DNA of 64,000 nucleotides, taken from assembly GCA_017617995.1 (NCBI GenBank), contig JAFZVE010000020.1, forward strand, positions 1 to 64,000, read 5' to 3'. The notes beneath the pieces are model-generated. The model was not told the origin of the DNA and did no database searches. It saw nothing but the letters and a program-made list of their open reading frames with translations. Of this stretch, positions 51,514-62,680 are shown piece after piece. Origin of the DNA: Clostridiales bacterium. Lineage in GTDB: Bacteria > Bacillota > Clostridia > Saccharofermentanales > Saccharofermentanaceae. The translations under genes and the position numbers were made by a program. Position 1 is the stretch's first letter. The number at the start of each line of letters is the position of its first letter.

Positions 51514-54500
51514 ATGGAAACAGTGAAGTGTATGGGCCTGGATATAGGCTCGACGACGATCAAGATCGTAATCACAGAAGACGAAAAGGTGGTGTACTCG
51601 GAGTACAGGAGGCACCACTCAGACATCGCAGGAGAACTCCTGAGTGCTTTTGAAGAAGTAAACAAGAAATACCCGGGCCTCGAAGCGCGTGTACAGATCA
51701 CGGGATCAGGCGGTCTTTCCGTCGCCAAGTGGCTGGGACTCGACTTCGTTCAGGAAGTCATCGCAGAGACGGTCGCGATTACGAAGTATCACCTGGAGAC
51801 GGATGTCATCATCGAGCTCGGCGGCGAGGATGCGAAGATCACGTATCTGCATCCGGTCCCGGAACAGAGAATGAATGGTACCTGCGCCGGTGGTACGGGT
51901 GCATTTATTGACCAGATGGCGACGCTGCTTCGTACGGATGCCGACGGCCTCAACGAAATGGCGAAGTCCTATACGACGCTCTATACTATCGCATCCCGAT
52001 GCGGTGTTTTCGCCAAGAGTGATCTCCAGCCGCTGATCAACGAAGGTGCGGCGAAGGAAGACCTGGCGGCCTCGATCTTCCAGGCGGTAGTTAACCAGAC
52101 GATCGCGGGACTTGCGTGCGGACGTCCGATCCGTGGCCATATCGCTTTCTTAGGCGGTCCACTGTTCTTTAATTCCGAGCTTCGCAAGGCCTTCGAGAGA
52201 ACACTCGAAGAGCAGGTGAAGTCCTTCTGGATCCCGGACAATGCGCAGATCTACGTCGCGCTTGGCGCGGCACTGGGTGCAAAAGGCGAGCCGGTCAAGC
52301 TCTCGGATCTGATCGCTTCTTTCTCCTCTAGAGAAGGCTTCGAGCCGGATATCAAGCGTATCGCCCCGCTCTTTGCAGATGCCCGGGAAAAAGAACTCTT
52401 CGACGAACGTCATCAGAAGGCAACACTCGATCTGTATCAGCTGTCGAAGCAGAAGGGACCGTGCTATCTCGGTATTGACGCCGGAAGTACGACCACAAAG
52501 GCTGTTCTCATCAACGAAGAAGGGCAGATGGTCTATACCTACTATGCCAGTAACCAGGGTAATCCGGTTAAGAGTGCGGTCAATATCGTCAAGCAGCTCT
52601 ATGAGCAGATGCCGCCGGAGACCTATATCGCGAACAGCTGCGTGACCGGTTATGGTGAGAACATCATCCGCGCAGCGCTCGGCGTCGATCTCGGCGAGAT
52701 CGAGACGATGGCGCATTTCCAGTCCGCGAAGTATTTCTGCCCGGATGTCGACTTCATTATCGACATCGGCGGTCAGGACATGAAGTGTATGAAGATCCGT
52801 AACGGTGTAATCGACTCCATCATGCTGAACGAAGCATGTTCTTCGGGCTGCGGATCCTTTATCCAGACATTTGCCGAGAACCTCAATATGGATGCACACA
52901 CGTTCTCTATCGAGGCGCTCTCAGCCGAAAACCCGGTCGATCTCGGTACGAGATGTACGGTATTTATGAATTCGAAGGTAAAGCAGGCGCAGAAAGAAGG
53001 TGCGACGGTCGGGGATATCTCCGCAGGCCTTTCCTACTCTGTCGTTCGAAATGCACTTTACAAGGTCATCAAGATCCGCGATACCCAGGAACTCGGTAAG
53101 AAGATCGTCGTACAGGGTGGTACGTTCTTAAACGATGCGATCCTCCGCTGCTTCGAGCTCATCTCCGGCCGTGAGGTCATAAGGCCGAATGTTGCCGGCC
53201 TTATGGGTGCTTTCGGCGCGGCGATCATCGCGAAGAAGCGTATGCCGAAGGATCAGAAGGTCTCCGGCCTTCTCGGACTCGAGGAACTGAACCGCTTCGA
53301 GATGACGACCGAGATGGCGACCTGCCCGCTCTGCACGAACCACTGCAAACTCACGATCTCCACATTCAGTAACGGTGAACGCTTCATCTCCGGTAACCGC
53401 TGCGAGAGAGGCGAAGGAAAAGAGAAGGCGAAGGATACTCTCCCGAACCTGATCGCATATAAGTACGCGAGAACTTTCCGCTATAAACCGCTCGCGAAGG
53501 ATAAGGCGCCGAGAGGCGAGATCGGTATCCCGAGAGCCCTCAACATGTATGAGAACTATCCGTTCTGGTTCACGGTTCTTACGGAACTGGGCTTCTCCGT
53601 GATCATCTCGCCGAGATCGAATCACGCACTCTTCGAGAAGGGCATGGATTCGATCCCGTCCGAGAGTGTCTGCTATCCGGCAAAACTTGTACATGGCCAT
53701 ATCGAAGCCCTGATCGAGAAAGGAATTAAGACGATCTTCTATCCGGACGTTCCCTATGAGCGCCACGAGAACAAAGACTCCGGCAACCATTTTAACTGTC
53801 CGATCGTCGCGTCCTATCCGGAAGTGATCCGCAATAACCTCGAGAATATCCAGGACAAGGGTATCAAATACCTGAACCCATTCCTGCCGCTTGATAATGA
53901 CGAAGCTCTCGCCGAACAGCTGGCGATCGCTTTTGCCGATTTCGGCGTAACGAAGGCAGAGGCAGCGAAAGCTGTTGCTGCCGGTAATAAGGAATACGAC
54001 GAATATAAGGCAGATATCCGTAAGAAGGGCCAGGAGGTCATCGAAGATCTCGAGAGAACCGGTCAGAAGGGTATCGTGCTTTCCGGACGTCCGTATCACA
54101 CTGACCCGGAGATCCATCACGGTATCCCGGAGATGATCAATTCCCTCGGACTTGCCGTCTTAAGCGAAGACAGCGTAGCGATTCCGGGACGACTCGAGCG
54201 TCCGATCCGTGTCGTCGACCAGTGGATGTATCACACGCGTCTTTACGAAGCCGCCGCATATGTCGCGACGAACGATAATCTTGAACTCGTTCAGCTGACC
54301 TCTTTCGGCTGCGGTCTCGATGCCGTTACTTCTGACCAGGTGCAGGAGATCCTCGAATCCCAGGGCAAGCTCTATACGCTCCTGAAGATCGATGAGGTCA
54401 GTAACCTCGGTGCGGCCCGTATACGTATGCGTTCCCTGAAGGTCGCGATGGATGAACGTGAAGCGGCGAGAAAAGACGGCACGATGCAGAAGAGAGAGAA

Positions 54501-55905
54501 GAAATCGTACACCATCAAGAGAGTGCCTTTCACGGAGGAGCATAAGAAGCGTCACACGATCCTTGCCCCGCAGATGGCACCGATCGAGTTCGAATTCGTC
54601 GAGGCCGTCTTCCATAACCACGGGTATAAGCTGAAGGTCCTGAAGGAAGCGACGCAGGCGGATATCGAGTGCGGACTCCGTTTCGTCAATAACGATGCAT
54701 GTTTCCCGACCGTTATCGTCGTCGGTCAGATGATCAACGCGATCCTCTCGGGCGAGGTAGACAGAGATAATACGACGGTGCTCATCACCCAGACGGGTGG
54801 CGGATGCCGTGCGACGAACTATGTCGCTTTCTTGCGAAAAGCACTGCGCGAAGCAGGTTACGGTGACATCCCGGTCATCGCGCTCTCCGTACAGCAGTTC
54901 GAGAAGAATCCGGGCTTCCGCCCGACACTACCGTTCATTAACAGTGCGCTTCGTGCGATCTGCTATGGCGATATGCTGCAGACACTTCTCCTTCGCGTAC
55001 GTCCGTACGAGAAGGTCAAGGGATCGGCAAATGCGCTCTATCAGTTCTGGAACCGCTGCGGTAAGCTGTTCTTCAATCCGAAGGAGAAGTTCGAGGACAT
55101 CACGACCGAGTACATCATGGCAGAGGCATGTAAGAATGCGCCGCTTACCGATGAGGAGAAGAAAGCTGTCGAGGATCTTCTTAAGGAACTCCACTGCAGT
55201 AAAGTCGGACGTCCGTCTTCCTATCGCCGAATGATCGATGCGACGATCGATACTTTTGATAAGTTCCCGATGCTGGATATCCCGAGAAAACCGCGTGTCG
55301 GTCTCGTCGGTGAGATCCTCGTCAAGTTCCAGCCGGATGCGAATAACCACGCGGTAGACGTTGTCGAACAGGAAGGTTGCGAGGCCGTCGTTCCGGGACT
55401 TCTGGACTTCTTCCTCTACTGCACGATGGGGCCTGTATGGGCAGCCGAACATCTCGGCAGAAGTAAGAAGGATGCATGGCTTAGTAACCGCGGTATCGAT
55501 CTTCTCCAGTCCTATCGAAGCCATATCGTTAAGAAGATGGAAGAAACAGGCAAGTTCCAGCTCCCGCAGAGCATCCGCCACATGGCGAAGAAAGCCGAGA
55601 GTGTCCTTTCCTGCGGCAATAATAACGGTGAGGGATGGTTCCTCACGGCCGAGATGATCGAACTGATCGAGAGCGGAGTTCCGAACATCATCTGCGCGCA
55701 GCCGTTCGCATGTCTTCCGAACCACGTAACAGGTAAGGGCATGATCAAAGAGCTCCGCCGTCAGTATCCGGAGAGTAACATCATCCCGATCGACTATGAC
55801 CCGGGTGCCAGTGAAGCGAACCAGCTCAACCGAATCAAGCTCATGGTCAGCACGGCACACTACCGGGAAGAGATGAAACGACAGGAAGCCGAGAAGAATA
55901 AATAA
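51514..55905 (+). CDS. Giant 2-hydroxyacyl-CoA dehydratase activase-like / double-cubane fusion protein
   Basis: The 1463-residue protein joins: a first ASKHA ATPase (about 1-270; [28 protein letters not shown]), a second ASKHA ATPase (about 318-590; [29 protein letters not shown] with the cluster-type Cys), a Cys-rich link (CPLCTNHC near 605, then RCERG), a DUF2229-like part (about 640-900) and an HgdB-like dehydratase/reductase domain (about 1000-1450). Activases of this family use ATP and a [4Fe-4S] cluster to drive low-potential electrons into a partner. Fusions of this kind occur in Clostridia and some link to double-cubane-cluster proteins. No dehydratase alpha/beta genes are adjacent, so the substrate is unknown. 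Confidence 0.9.
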   Translation: METVKCMGLDIGSTTIKIVITEDEKVVYSEYRRHHSDIAGELLSAFEEVNKKYPGLEARVQITGSGGLSVAKWLGLDFVQEVIAETVAITKYHLETDVIIELGGEDAKITYLHPVPEQRMNGTCAGGTGAFIDQMATLLRTDADGLNEMAKSYTTLYTIASRCGVFAKSDLQPLINEGAAKEDLAASIFQAVVNQTIAGLACGRPIRGHIAFLGGPLFFNSELRKAFERTLEEQVKSFWIPDNAQIYVALGAALGAKGEPVKLSDLIASFSSREGFEPDIKRIAPLFADAREKELFDERHQKATLDLYQLSKQKGPCYLGIDAGSTTTKAVLINEEGQMVYTYYASNQGNPVKSAVNIVKQLYEQMPPETYIANSCVTGYGENIIRAALGVDLGEIETMAHFQSAKYFCPDVDFIIDIGGQDMKCMKIRNGVIDSIMLNEACSSGCGSFIQTFAENLNMDAHTFSIEALSAENPVDLGTRCTVFMNSKVKQAQKEGATVGDISAGLSYSVVRNALYKVIKIRDTQELGKKIVVQGGTFLNDAILRCFELISGREVIRPNVAGLMGAFGAAIIAKKRMPKDQKVSGLLGLEELNRFEMTTEMATCPLCTNHCKLTISTFSNGERFISGNRCERGEGKEKAKDTLPNLIAYKYARTFRYKPLAKDKAPRGEIGIPRALNMYENYPFWFTVLTELGFSVIISPRSNHALFEKGMDSIPSESVCYPAKLVHGHIEALIEKGIKTIFYPDVPYERHENKDSGNHFNCPIVASYPEVIRNNLENIQDKGIKYLNPFLPLDNDEALAEQLAIAFADFGVTKAEAAKAVAAGNKEYDEYKADIRKKGQEVIEDLERTGQKGIVLSGRPYHTDPEIHHGIPEMINSLGLAVLSEDSVAIPGRLERPIRVVDQWMYHTRLYEAAAYVATNDNLELVQLTSFGCGLDAVTSDQVQEILESQGKLYTLLKIDEVSNLGAARIRMRSLKVAMDEREAARKDGTMQKREKKSYTIKRVPFTEEHKKRHTILAPQMAPIEFEFVEAVFHNHGYKLKVLKEATQADIECGLRFVNNDACFPTVIVVGQMINAILSGEVDRDNTTVLITQTGGGCRATNYVAFLRKALREAGYGDIPVIALSVQQFEKNPGFRPTLPFINSALRAICYGDMLQTLLLRVRPYEKVKGSANALYQFWNRCGKLFFNPKEKFEDITTEYIMAEACKNAPLTDEEKKAVEDLLKELHCSKVGRPSSYRRMIDATIDTFDKFPMLDIPRKPRVGLVGEILVKFQPDANNHAVDVVEQEGCEAVVPGLLDFFLYCTMGPVWAAEHLGRSKKDAWLSNRGIDLLQSYRSHIVKKMEETGKFQLPQSIRHMAKKAESVLSCGNNNGEGWFLTAEMIELIESGVPNIICAQPFACLPNHVTGKGMIKELRRQYPESNIIPIDYDPGASEANQLNRIKLMVSTAHYREEMKRQEAEKNK

Positions 55906-55923
55906 TTGACGGGAGAGACCGCT

Positions 55924-58698
55924 ATGTCAGATGCCAAAAGATTACTTCTTGTAGATGGAAACAGTATCATCAACCGATCCTACTATGCGACAGCGGGACG
56001 GAATAATCTGACGGCACCGGATGGCACGCCTACGGGCGCGGTCAATATCTATCTCAATACTCTTTCGAAGTATATGGATGAGGTCGATCCGACCCATACA
56101 TGTACCCTCTTCGATCTCAAGGCCCCGACCTTCCGTCACAAGGCCTATGAGGGATACAAGGGAACGAGAAAAGCCATGCCAGATGATCTCGCGGCGCAGA
56201 TGCCTGTTCTGAAGGAAGTCCTCGATGCGATGGGTTTCCCCAGATACGAGCAGGCGGGACTCGAAGCCGACGACCTGATCGGTACCCTGAAGACGATGGG
56301 CGTTGCCGCCGGATTCGAGGTCTTTATCTTGAGCGGCGACAAAGACGACTTCCAGCTGATCGACGAACATACGAAGATCATCATGCCGGTCACGAAGAAA
56401 GACGGCTCCGGCACAGACTACTATGACGAAGCGCTTTTCCAGGAGAGATACGGCATCCCGTCGTCTGATTTTGTCACGGCAAAAGCACTGATGGGCGATA
56501 GTTCCGATAACATCCCTGGTGTCAAGGGCATCGGAGAGAAGGGCGCGATGGATCTGGTCCGCAAGTACAAGACTCTCGATGTCCTCTACGAGCATCTCGA
56601 TGAACTGAGCCCGAAGCTTCGTGAGAAACTTCAGACGGATAAAGAGAATGCCTACATGTCCCTGATGCTCTCCCGTATCGTAACAGATGCGGAGCTCGAT
56701 ATTACACTTGATTCGCTTCTTCGAAAGCCGATCGATCAGGGCTCGGCGGCCGCATGCTTCTATAAGTACGGTTTCCGAAGCCAGATGAAGAAGTGGAATA
56801 TCGACGAGAATGCGGTCGGGGAAGTCGTCCCTGTTGTGGAAGAGACGGAAGAAGAGAAGAACTATCCGAAGCTCTCCGGCACAAGACCGAAGATCCTTCT
56901 GGATCAGGACGTGCAGCGTGCGATCGATGAGATCCTTCCGAAGATCAGTGATACTGACCCGGTCGCTGCCGACATGAAAGAAATCAAGGGAAAACCGGTG
57001 CTGGGACTGACGGTTGCTCCGGATCAGGTCTATGTCTGGACGGATCTTCCGTCGATCAGGAAAGTACTTGATATTCTCGTCCGCTCCGGTATCGGAAACA
57101 AAAGAGAGACCGCGCCGGTTCTGTATAGCGCGAAGAATCACTTCAAGTTCATCGAAGACGGACTTCCTTTTGATATGGTCTTCGACGTCGAGATCGCCGG
57201 ATATGTACTAAACCATATCGAGGGCACGGATCCCTCGTTTGAGATGCTGGTAGAACACAGCAGCCGCAAGCCTTTCCCGATCCTGGAAGGATACGGGGAA
57301 GTAAGAGAGGAAGGGAAGAGCAGTACACGCCAGCAGGATCTCTTCGCGCTGATCGACGGTATTTCCGAGACAGAAAAGCCACTGACGGAAGAGGATGTAC
57401 TCGACTTTTCGTACCGTGTCCTGCTTATTCGCTGGATCTCGTATTATCAGAAGGAAGAAATCGATACAACCGGTATCGGCAAGCTGATCTATGAGATCGA
57501 GATGCCGCTGGTCCGCGTACTGGACCGTATGGAGAGACGTGGTGTGCTCGTAGATGTGGCACAGATAGACGAACTCCACCGGGAATTTGACGCGAAGGTG
57601 AGAACACTCGAATCCGAGATATATGAACTGGCTGATGAGAAGTTCACGATACTCTCTCCCAAGCAACTGGGCAAGATTCTCTTCGAGAAGCTCGGGCTTC
57701 CTTCCGGTAAGAAACTCCAGAGCGGCGGATATTCGACCAATTCCGAGGAACTAGAGAAGATCCGTGATAAGCATCCGATCGTCGATAAGATCCTCGAATA
57801 CCGCCAGATACAGAAACTCGATTCCACTTTTGTTATGGGTCTGAAGAAGAGTATCTCCGAGAGAGACGGTCGTGTCCATACGACATTCAGTCAGGCCATG
57901 ACGAATACGGGCAGGCTCTCCTCCTCGGATCCGAACCTGCAGAATATCCCGATCCGTACGGATCTCGGCTCGCTGATCCGTAAGACCTTCGTGGCGAAAG
58001 ACGGCTATGTCCTGATCGATGCGGACTACTCCCAGATTGAGCTTAGACTTCTGGCTGCTATCTCTCACGATGAGGAGATGATCTCTTCGTTCCTCGAGGG
58101 GAAAGATATCCATACCAAGACTGCGTGCGGTATCTTCGGGCTTCCGCCGGAGATGATCGATCCCGGTATGCGTGCTGCGGCCAAGCGTCTCAACTTCAGT
58201 ATCGTATACGGAGTCAGCGATTATGGCCTCTCGCAGGATCTCGGAGTCAGTATCTACGAGGCACACCGCTATATCGAAGAATACTATCGCCAGTTCCCGA
58301 CGATCAAGTCCTGTCTCGAAGGATTCAAGAAAGAAGGACACGAGAAGGGCTACGTGAGTACTCTCTTCGGAAGAAGAAGGATCCTCAAGGAACTGACGTC
58401 GGCAAACTATAATATCCGTAGTTTCGGCGAAAGAGCCGCGATGAATACACCGATCCAGGGGACGGCGGCGGACATCATCAAGCTGGCGATGAACCGTGTC
58501 GAGGCCGCCCTTTCCGAAGCAGGACTGGATGCGCAATTGATCTTGCAGGTCCACGATGAATTGATCGTCGAGGCGAGAGAAGACGTCGCAGAGCAGGCGG
58601 CGAAGATCCTTCAGGAAACGATGGAAAATGTAGTGGAACTGGATGTGCCGCTTCTGGCTGAGGCCAGTATAGGCCGTACATGGGCTGAAGCACACTGA
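55924..58698 (+). CDS. polA: DNA polymerase I
   Basis: Pol I fills gaps and removes RNA primers. The 924-residue protein has the 5'-3' exonuclease (1-300; LLLVDGNSIINRSYYA, LEADDLIGTL, ILSGDKDDFQLI), a 3'-5' exonuclease-like domain (about 320-520) and the polymerase (about 540-924; DADYSQIELRLLAAIS, RRAAKRLNFSIVYGVS-like AAAKRLNFSIVYGVSDYG, and VHDELIVEA). In the middle domain the DxE proofreading motif is not found, as in Bacillus and Taq Pol I, so proofreading is probably absent. I use ATG 55924 (GGGAGAG upstream) over an in-frame TTG at 55906. coaE follows after 13 bases. Confidence 0.96.
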   Translation: MSDAKRLLLVDGNSIINRSYYATAGRNNLTAPDGTPTGAVNIYLNTLSKYMDEVDPTHTCTLFDLKAPTFRHKAYEGYKGTRKAMPDDLAAQMPVLKEVLDAMGFPRYEQAGLEADDLIGTLKTMGVAAGFEVFILSGDKDDFQLIDEHTKIIMPVTKKDGSGTDYYDEALFQERYGIPSSDFVTAKALMGDSSDNIPGVKGIGEKGAMDLVRKYKTLDVLYEHLDELSPKLREKLQTDKENAYMSLMLSRIVTDAELDITLDSLLRKPIDQGSAAACFYKYGFRSQMKKWNIDENAVGEVVPVVEETEEEKNYPKLSGTRPKILLDQDVQRAIDEILPKISDTDPVAADMKEIKGKPVLGLTVAPDQVYVWTDLPSIRKVLDILVRSGIGNKRETAPVLYSAKNHFKFIEDGLPFDMVFDVEIAGYVLNHIEGTDPSFEMLVEHSSRKPFPILEGYGEVREEGKSSTRQQDLFALIDGISETEKPLTEEDVLDFSYRVLLIRWISYYQKEEIDTTGIGKLIYEIEMPLVRVLDRMERRGVLVDVAQIDELHREFDAKVRTLESEIYELADEKFTILSPKQLGKILFEKLGLPSGKKLQSGGYSTNSEELEKIRDKHPIVDKILEYRQIQKLDSTFVMGLKKSISERDGRVHTTFSQAMTNTGRLSSSDPNLQNIPIRTDLGSLIRKTFVAKDGYVLIDADYSQIELRLLAAISHDEEMISSFLEGKDIHTKTACGIFGLPPEMIDPGMRAAAKRLNFSIVYGVSDYGLSQDLGVSIYEAHRYIEEYYRQFPTIKSCLEGFKKEGHEKGYVSTLFGRRRILKELTSANYNIRSFGERAAMNTPIQGTAADIIKLAMNRVEAALSEAGLDAQLILQVHDELIVEAREDVAEQAAKILQETMENVVELDVPLLAEASIGRTWAEAH

Positions 58699-58711
58699 TG
58701 GAGGGAAAAAG

Positions 58712-59320
58712 ATGTTTGTACTAGGTGTGACAGGCGGGATCGGAACAGGCAAGAGCACGGTGTCCGGTTATTTCCGGGATAAAGGGGTCGAGGTCCTCGA
58801 CGCCGATGAGATCTCCCGTCAGGTGACGGATGTCGGAGGTGTGGCGCTTCCCGAGATCGCAGAACTTCTGGGGATGCGCGCGATTAGCAGTAACGGTGCC
58901 CTCAACAGGAAATACGTCGCATCACTGGTCTTCTCGGAGAAAAAGAAACTCGATAAACTCTCGGCGATCATCCACCGATATGTGCTGTCGACGATTGCCG
59001 AGGAGATCGCCAAGGCCGCAGAAAGGAAGGTCAAGCTCATCGTTCTCGATGTACCGATCCCGGTAAGACATGGCTTCGTTGATGTATGTAATCAGATCCT
59101 CGTGGTAAGCAGCAGTGACGAGATCCGTCTCGACAGACTTGTTCTTCGAGGGATGGACAGGGATGACGCCAGAAAGAGAATGGCCATGCAGATGACGCGG
59201 GAGGAATACGAGGAACTTGCAGATCGTGTTCTGGTCAACGACGGAACGATCGAAGAACTGTATGAACAGATCGATAAATACGTGAAGGAAGAACTCAACG
59301 AACGGGGAATACGACTATGA
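58712..59320 (+). CDS. coaE: Dephospho-CoA kinase
   Basis: CoaE phosphorylates dephospho-CoA on the ribose 3'-OH, the last CoA step. The 202 residues begin FVLGVTGGIGTGKSTVSGYF (P-loop GGIGTGKS, residues 8-15) and DADEISRQV, with DVPIPVRHGF and the DDARKRMAMQMTREEYEELAD lid/C-terminal region. Family motif DxPLLxE appears as DVPIPVRH, a modest departure. GGAGGG precedes the ATG. polA-coaE linkage is common in Firmicutes. The stop overlaps the next small gene by four bases. Confidence 0.95.
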   Translation: MFVLGVTGGIGTGKSTVSGYFRDKGVEVLDADEISRQVTDVGGVALPEIAELLGMRAISSNGALNRKYVASLVFSEKKKLDKLSAIIHRYVLSTIAEEIAKAAERKVKLIVLDVPIPVRHGFVDVCNQILVVSSSDEIRLDRLVLRGMDRDDARKRMAMQMTREEYEELADRVLVNDGTIEELYEQIDKYVKEELNERGIRL

Positions 59321-59652
59321 ATGCATCGCTCATCGTCTCCGGTTCTTTTGCCGTGATATCACTACTCCTTGTCGTGCTCTGCTTCACGGCTCTTCGGAGA
59401 TATGCTTTCCATAAGATTCTGGGGGCGTCAACGTGTGTGTATGCATCTGCTTGTCTGTTTATCTTCCTGATCGGGGTGTTCCGGGAAGAAATACCCACGC
59501 TCTTCTTTGTTCTGGCCGATGTCCTCTCGACCTTAGTGGCGGCGATGATCTCGGTCGTGATTGTGATCCTCATGAGGCAGATGGCCGTGTCGTCTGCGGG
59601 GACGGAAAAAGAGAAAAGCGGGGAAAAGGCAGAAGGCGGAAAGAACGAGTAA
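59317..59652 (+). CDS. Small three-span membrane protein, function unknown
   Basis: The 111-residue protein has three hydrophobic spans (LIVSGSFAVISLLLVVLCF, ILGASTCVYASACLFIFLIG, ADVLSTLVAAMISVVIVILM) and a charged cytosolic-type tail (GTEKEKSGEKAEGGKNE). Size and span spacing recall subunits such as MrpF/MrpG of sodium/proton antiporters, but the conserved residues are not clear, so I leave it unnamed. It starts in an ATGA overlap with coaE, and the ABC exporter gene starts 27 bases downstream. Confidence 0.7.
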   Translation: MNASLIVSGSFAVISLLLVVLCFTALRRYAFHKILGASTCVYASACLFIFLIGVFREEIPTLFFVLADVLSTLVAAMISVVIVILMRQMAVSSAGTEKEKSGEKAEGGKNE

Positions 59653-59679
59653 GTACCGTGGTGCAATAGGAGGTGCGGT

Positions 59680-61581
59680 ATGGGATTTGGTGGTCCGGGC
59701 CCGATGAGAATGGGTCCGAGAGGTTTTCTGACAGAAGAAGAAAAGAAGAATAAGCCGAAGGTCGATAAGAAACTCCTGAAGCGGATCGCATCTTACATGA
59801 AGCCGTACCGCCTCCAGTTTGCCCTGGTGATCTTCTCGATCCTCCTTTCCGCCGTAGTCGGACTCTTTCCGTCGATCATAACAGGTCAAATCGTCGATAA
59901 GGCGCTCCTCGGCGATGATCTGGGACTTCTGATCAAGCTCCTGATCGCAGCTTTTCTCGCGCTGACTGTTTCACAGGTCATCAGTGTCGTCGAGAGCTAT
60001 ATCAATGCCTGGATCTCCCAGCGCATCATCTTCGACATGAAAAATGAGATGTACCGGCACCTTCAGTGGATGCCACACAGTTTCTTCACGACAGAGAAAC
60101 AGGGCGATATCATCACCCGCATGAATACCGATATTTCCGGCGTCAGCTCCGTCATATCGAATACCTTGTCGAGCTGTGTAAATAACTTCGCGACCGTCAT
60201 CACGACACTGATCGCACTCTTTACCATGAGTGTACCGCTCGCACTGGTCGGTATCCTCATTATCCCGCTTCTGATCCTGCCGACCCGAAATGTCGGCCAG
60301 AACCGGTATAAGCTCCTGACGAAGACACAGGAGAAGAACGATGAGCTCAACCAGGTCATCAACGAGACACTTTCCGTTTCCGGCTCCATGCTCGTCAAGC
60401 TCTTCACCCGCGAGGATAAAGAATATGAGAATTTTGTCGAGGTCAATGAACAGGTCACGAAGCTCTCTCTGAAGGAACAGAGAAGCGGTAAGTGGTTCCG
60501 TGTCATGATGGGTATGTTTACCCAGGTCGGCCCGCTCCTCATCTACTTCGCAGGTGGTATCTGCATCATCAAGAAGTACGATCCGAACCTGACCGTCGGT
60601 GTCGTTACCGCGACCGTCGCCCTCATCAACCGACTCTACCGTCCGGTCGAGTCCCTTATGAATCTGGGTGTCGATTTCACTAGATCCCTCGCCCTCTTTA
60701 CCCGTATCTTCGATTATTTCGATCGCGAGAATCCACTGACTTCTCCTGAAAACGGCGTGAAGCCGGATGTGGCGAATAAGGATATCGTCTACGATCACGT
60801 GAAGTTCTCCTATACTCCGGAAAAAGAACTTCTGAAGGATGTTTCGTTTACTGTACCGGGTGGCAAGATGTACGCGATCGTCGGGCCTTCCGGCTCGGGT
60901 AAATCTACCGTCGTGAACTTTATCCCGCGTCTTTACGATGTCGAGGAGGGAAGTGTCACGATCGCAGGTGAAGATGTCCGTAAGTTCGATCTTACCTACC
61001 TTCGTCAGCAGATCGGTGTCGTGACACAGGATACGTACCTTTTTAACGGCACGATCAAGGAAAACCTTCTCTATGCGAAGGATGATGCGACGGATGAAGA
61101 GATCGAGAAAGCCTGTAAGATCGCGAGCATTCACGACTTTATCGTAAAGCAGCCGGACGGCTATGACACGATGGTCGGTAACCGCGGACTGAAACTGTCG
61201 GGCGGTGAGAAGCAGCGTATCAGTATTGCACGTGTCATCTTAAAAGATCCGAAGATCCTGATCCTTGATGAGGCCACGAGTGCACTTGACTCTATCTCTG
61301 AAAATGCGATTTCCGAAGCTTTGGAAGTCCTGATGCAGAACAGAACATCTATCGTCATCGCGCATAGACTGTCGACCATCATGAAGGCCGAGAAGATCGT
61401 CGTGATCGCAGACGGACATGTTGCCGAGCTCGGTACGCATCAGGAGCTTCTCGAGAAGAACGGTATCTATAGAGATCTTTATGAGACGCAGTTCCGCCAG
61501 GTCCTCGACATGCAGGGACAGGAAGAGAAAGATCCCCCGGAATGGGAAGAAAAGAACATGATCCAGAACGATGTGTATTGA
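59680..61581 (+). CDS. ABC transporter, fused permease and ATPase (type IV exporter half)
   Basis: This 633-residue half-transporter has an unusual Gly/Met/Pro-rich start (GFGGPGPMRMGPRGF), six membrane spans (about 45-330) and an ATPase domain: Walker A GPSGSGKST from G402, Q-loop in GVVTQDTYLFNG, signature LSGGEKQRISIARVIL and Walker B ILILDEATSALD, H-loop IVIAHRLSTI. It works as a homo- or heterodimer to export lipids, peptides or drugs; the cargo is unknown. AGGAGG precedes the ATG. Its stop lies seven bases from the end of the convergent ychF. Confidence 0.95.
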   Translation: MGFGGPGPMRMGPRGFLTEEEKKNKPKVDKKLLKRIASYMKPYRLQFALVIFSILLSAVVGLFPSIITGQIVDKALLGDDLGLLIKLLIAAFLALTVSQVISVVESYINAWISQRIIFDMKNEMYRHLQWMPHSFFTTEKQGDIITRMNTDISGVSSVISNTLSSCVNNFATVITTLIALFTMSVPLALVGILIIPLLILPTRNVGQNRYKLLTKTQEKNDELNQVINETLSVSGSMLVKLFTREDKEYENFVEVNEQVTKLSLKEQRSGKWFRVMMGMFTQVGPLLIYFAGGICIIKKYDPNLTVGVVTATVALINRLYRPVESLMNLGVDFTRSLALFTRIFDYFDRENPLTSPENGVKPDVANKDIVYDHVKFSYTPEKELLKDVSFTVPGGKMYAIVGPSGSGKSTVVNFIPRLYDVEEGSVTIAGEDVRKFDLTYLRQQIGVVTQDTYLFNGTIKENLLYAKDDATDEEIEKACKIASIHDFIVKQPDGYDTMVGNRGLKLSGGEKQRISIARVILKDPKILILDEATSALDSISENAISEALEVLMQNRTSIVIAHRLSTIMKAEKIVVIADGHVAELGTHQELLEKNGIYRDLYETQFRQVLDMQGQEEKDPPEWEEKNMIQNDVY

Positions 61582-61588
61582 TTCCTGA

Positions 61589-62680
61589 TTACACGTTGAA
61601 ACGGAAGAGTACGACGTCGCCGTCCTTCATGACATATTCCTTACCTTCGGAACGGACCAGTCCTTTCTCCTTTGCAGCAGTATATGTTCCACATGCCATC
61701 AGATCATCAAAGGCAACGACCTCGGCACGGATAAAACCTCTCTCGAAGTCAGAGTGGATCTTACCTGCTGCCTGAGGCGCTTTAGTGCCGTTCTTGATGG
61801 TCCATGCGCGGACTTCCTGCGGACCTGCGGTCAGGTAGGAGATGAGGCCTAAAAGCTTGTAGCTTGCCTGGATCATCTTATCGAGACCGGACTGGGAAAG
61901 GCCGAGCTCTTCGAGGAACATCGCTTTTTCCTCGGCATCGAGCATCGCGATCTCTTCTTCGATCTTCGCGGAGATAACGACGCATTCCTCACCGGAACGG
62001 GCGGCGATCTCCTGTACGGTCTTCACATAAGCGATATCCGGATTGGAAATATCGCTCTCTGCGATGTTGGCTACATAGAGGACCGGCTTTAAGGTAAGAA
62101 GGGCCAGATCTTTCACAAATTCCATCTCTTCCTCGTCGAAGGTGAGAGAACGGGCCGGCTTTTCTTCTTCGAGCACCTTGGCGATTCTCTCATAGCAGTC
62201 GAGCTCAGCCTGGAACTTCTTATCTCCACCCTTCATCATCTTTCTGACCTTGTCGAGACGACGGTCCATGTATTCCATGTCGGAAAGGATCAGTTCGAGC
62301 TCGATCGTTTCAATATCACGCTTCGGGTCAGCACCACCATCTACGTGCACGACATTCGAGTCGTCGAAGCAGCGTACGACATGTACGATCGCGTCGACTT
62401 CACGGATGTTGGCGAGGAACTTGTTTCCGAGACCTTCACCCTTGCTGGCACCGCGTACGAGGCCGGCGATATCGACGAATTCGATCACGGCCGGAGTGTA
62501 CTTCTCCGGGTTATACATCTTCGCCAGTTCATCGAGACGGCTGTCCGGAACGGAAACGACACCGACGTTCGGCTCGATCGTGCAGAAAGGATAGTTCGCG
62601 GATTCCGCGCCTGCCTTTGTGATGGCGTTAAAAAGTGTGCTCTTGCCGACATTCGGTAAACCTACGATTCCGAGTTTCAT
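61589..62680 (-). CDS. ychF: Redox-responsive ribosome-associated ATPase YchF
   Basis: YchF/OLA1 is an Obg-type P-loop protein that prefers ATP because its G4 motif is NxxE. In the 363 residues: G1 IVGLPNVGKSTLFNAIT (residues 4-20), G3 DIAGLVRGASKGEGLGN, G4-like YVANIAESD, a coiled-coil arm (about 130-200) and a C-terminal TGS domain (RAWTIKNGTKAPQAAGKIHS). It takes part in translation control and stress response. GAGGAGG lies upstream of the ATG, and TATAAT is found on the minus strand near 62752-62757. Confidence 0.97.
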   Translation of the reverse strand: MKLGIVGLPNVGKSTLFNAITKAGAESANYPFCTIEPNVGVVSVPDSRLDELAKMYNPEKYTPAVIEFVDIAGLVRGASKGEGLGNKFLANIREVDAIVHVVRCFDDSNVVHVDGGADPKRDIETIELELILSDMEYMDRRLDKVRKMMKGGDKKFQAELDCYERIAKVLEEEKPARSLTFDEEEMEFVKDLALLTLKPVLYVANIAESDISNPDIAYVKTVQEIAARSGEECVVISAKIEEEIAMLDAEEKAMFLEELGLSQSGLDKMIQASYKLLGLISYLTAGPQEVRAWTIKNGTKAPQAAGKIHSDFERGFIRAEVVAFDDLMACGTYTAAKEKGLVRSEGKEYVMKDGDVVLFRFNV

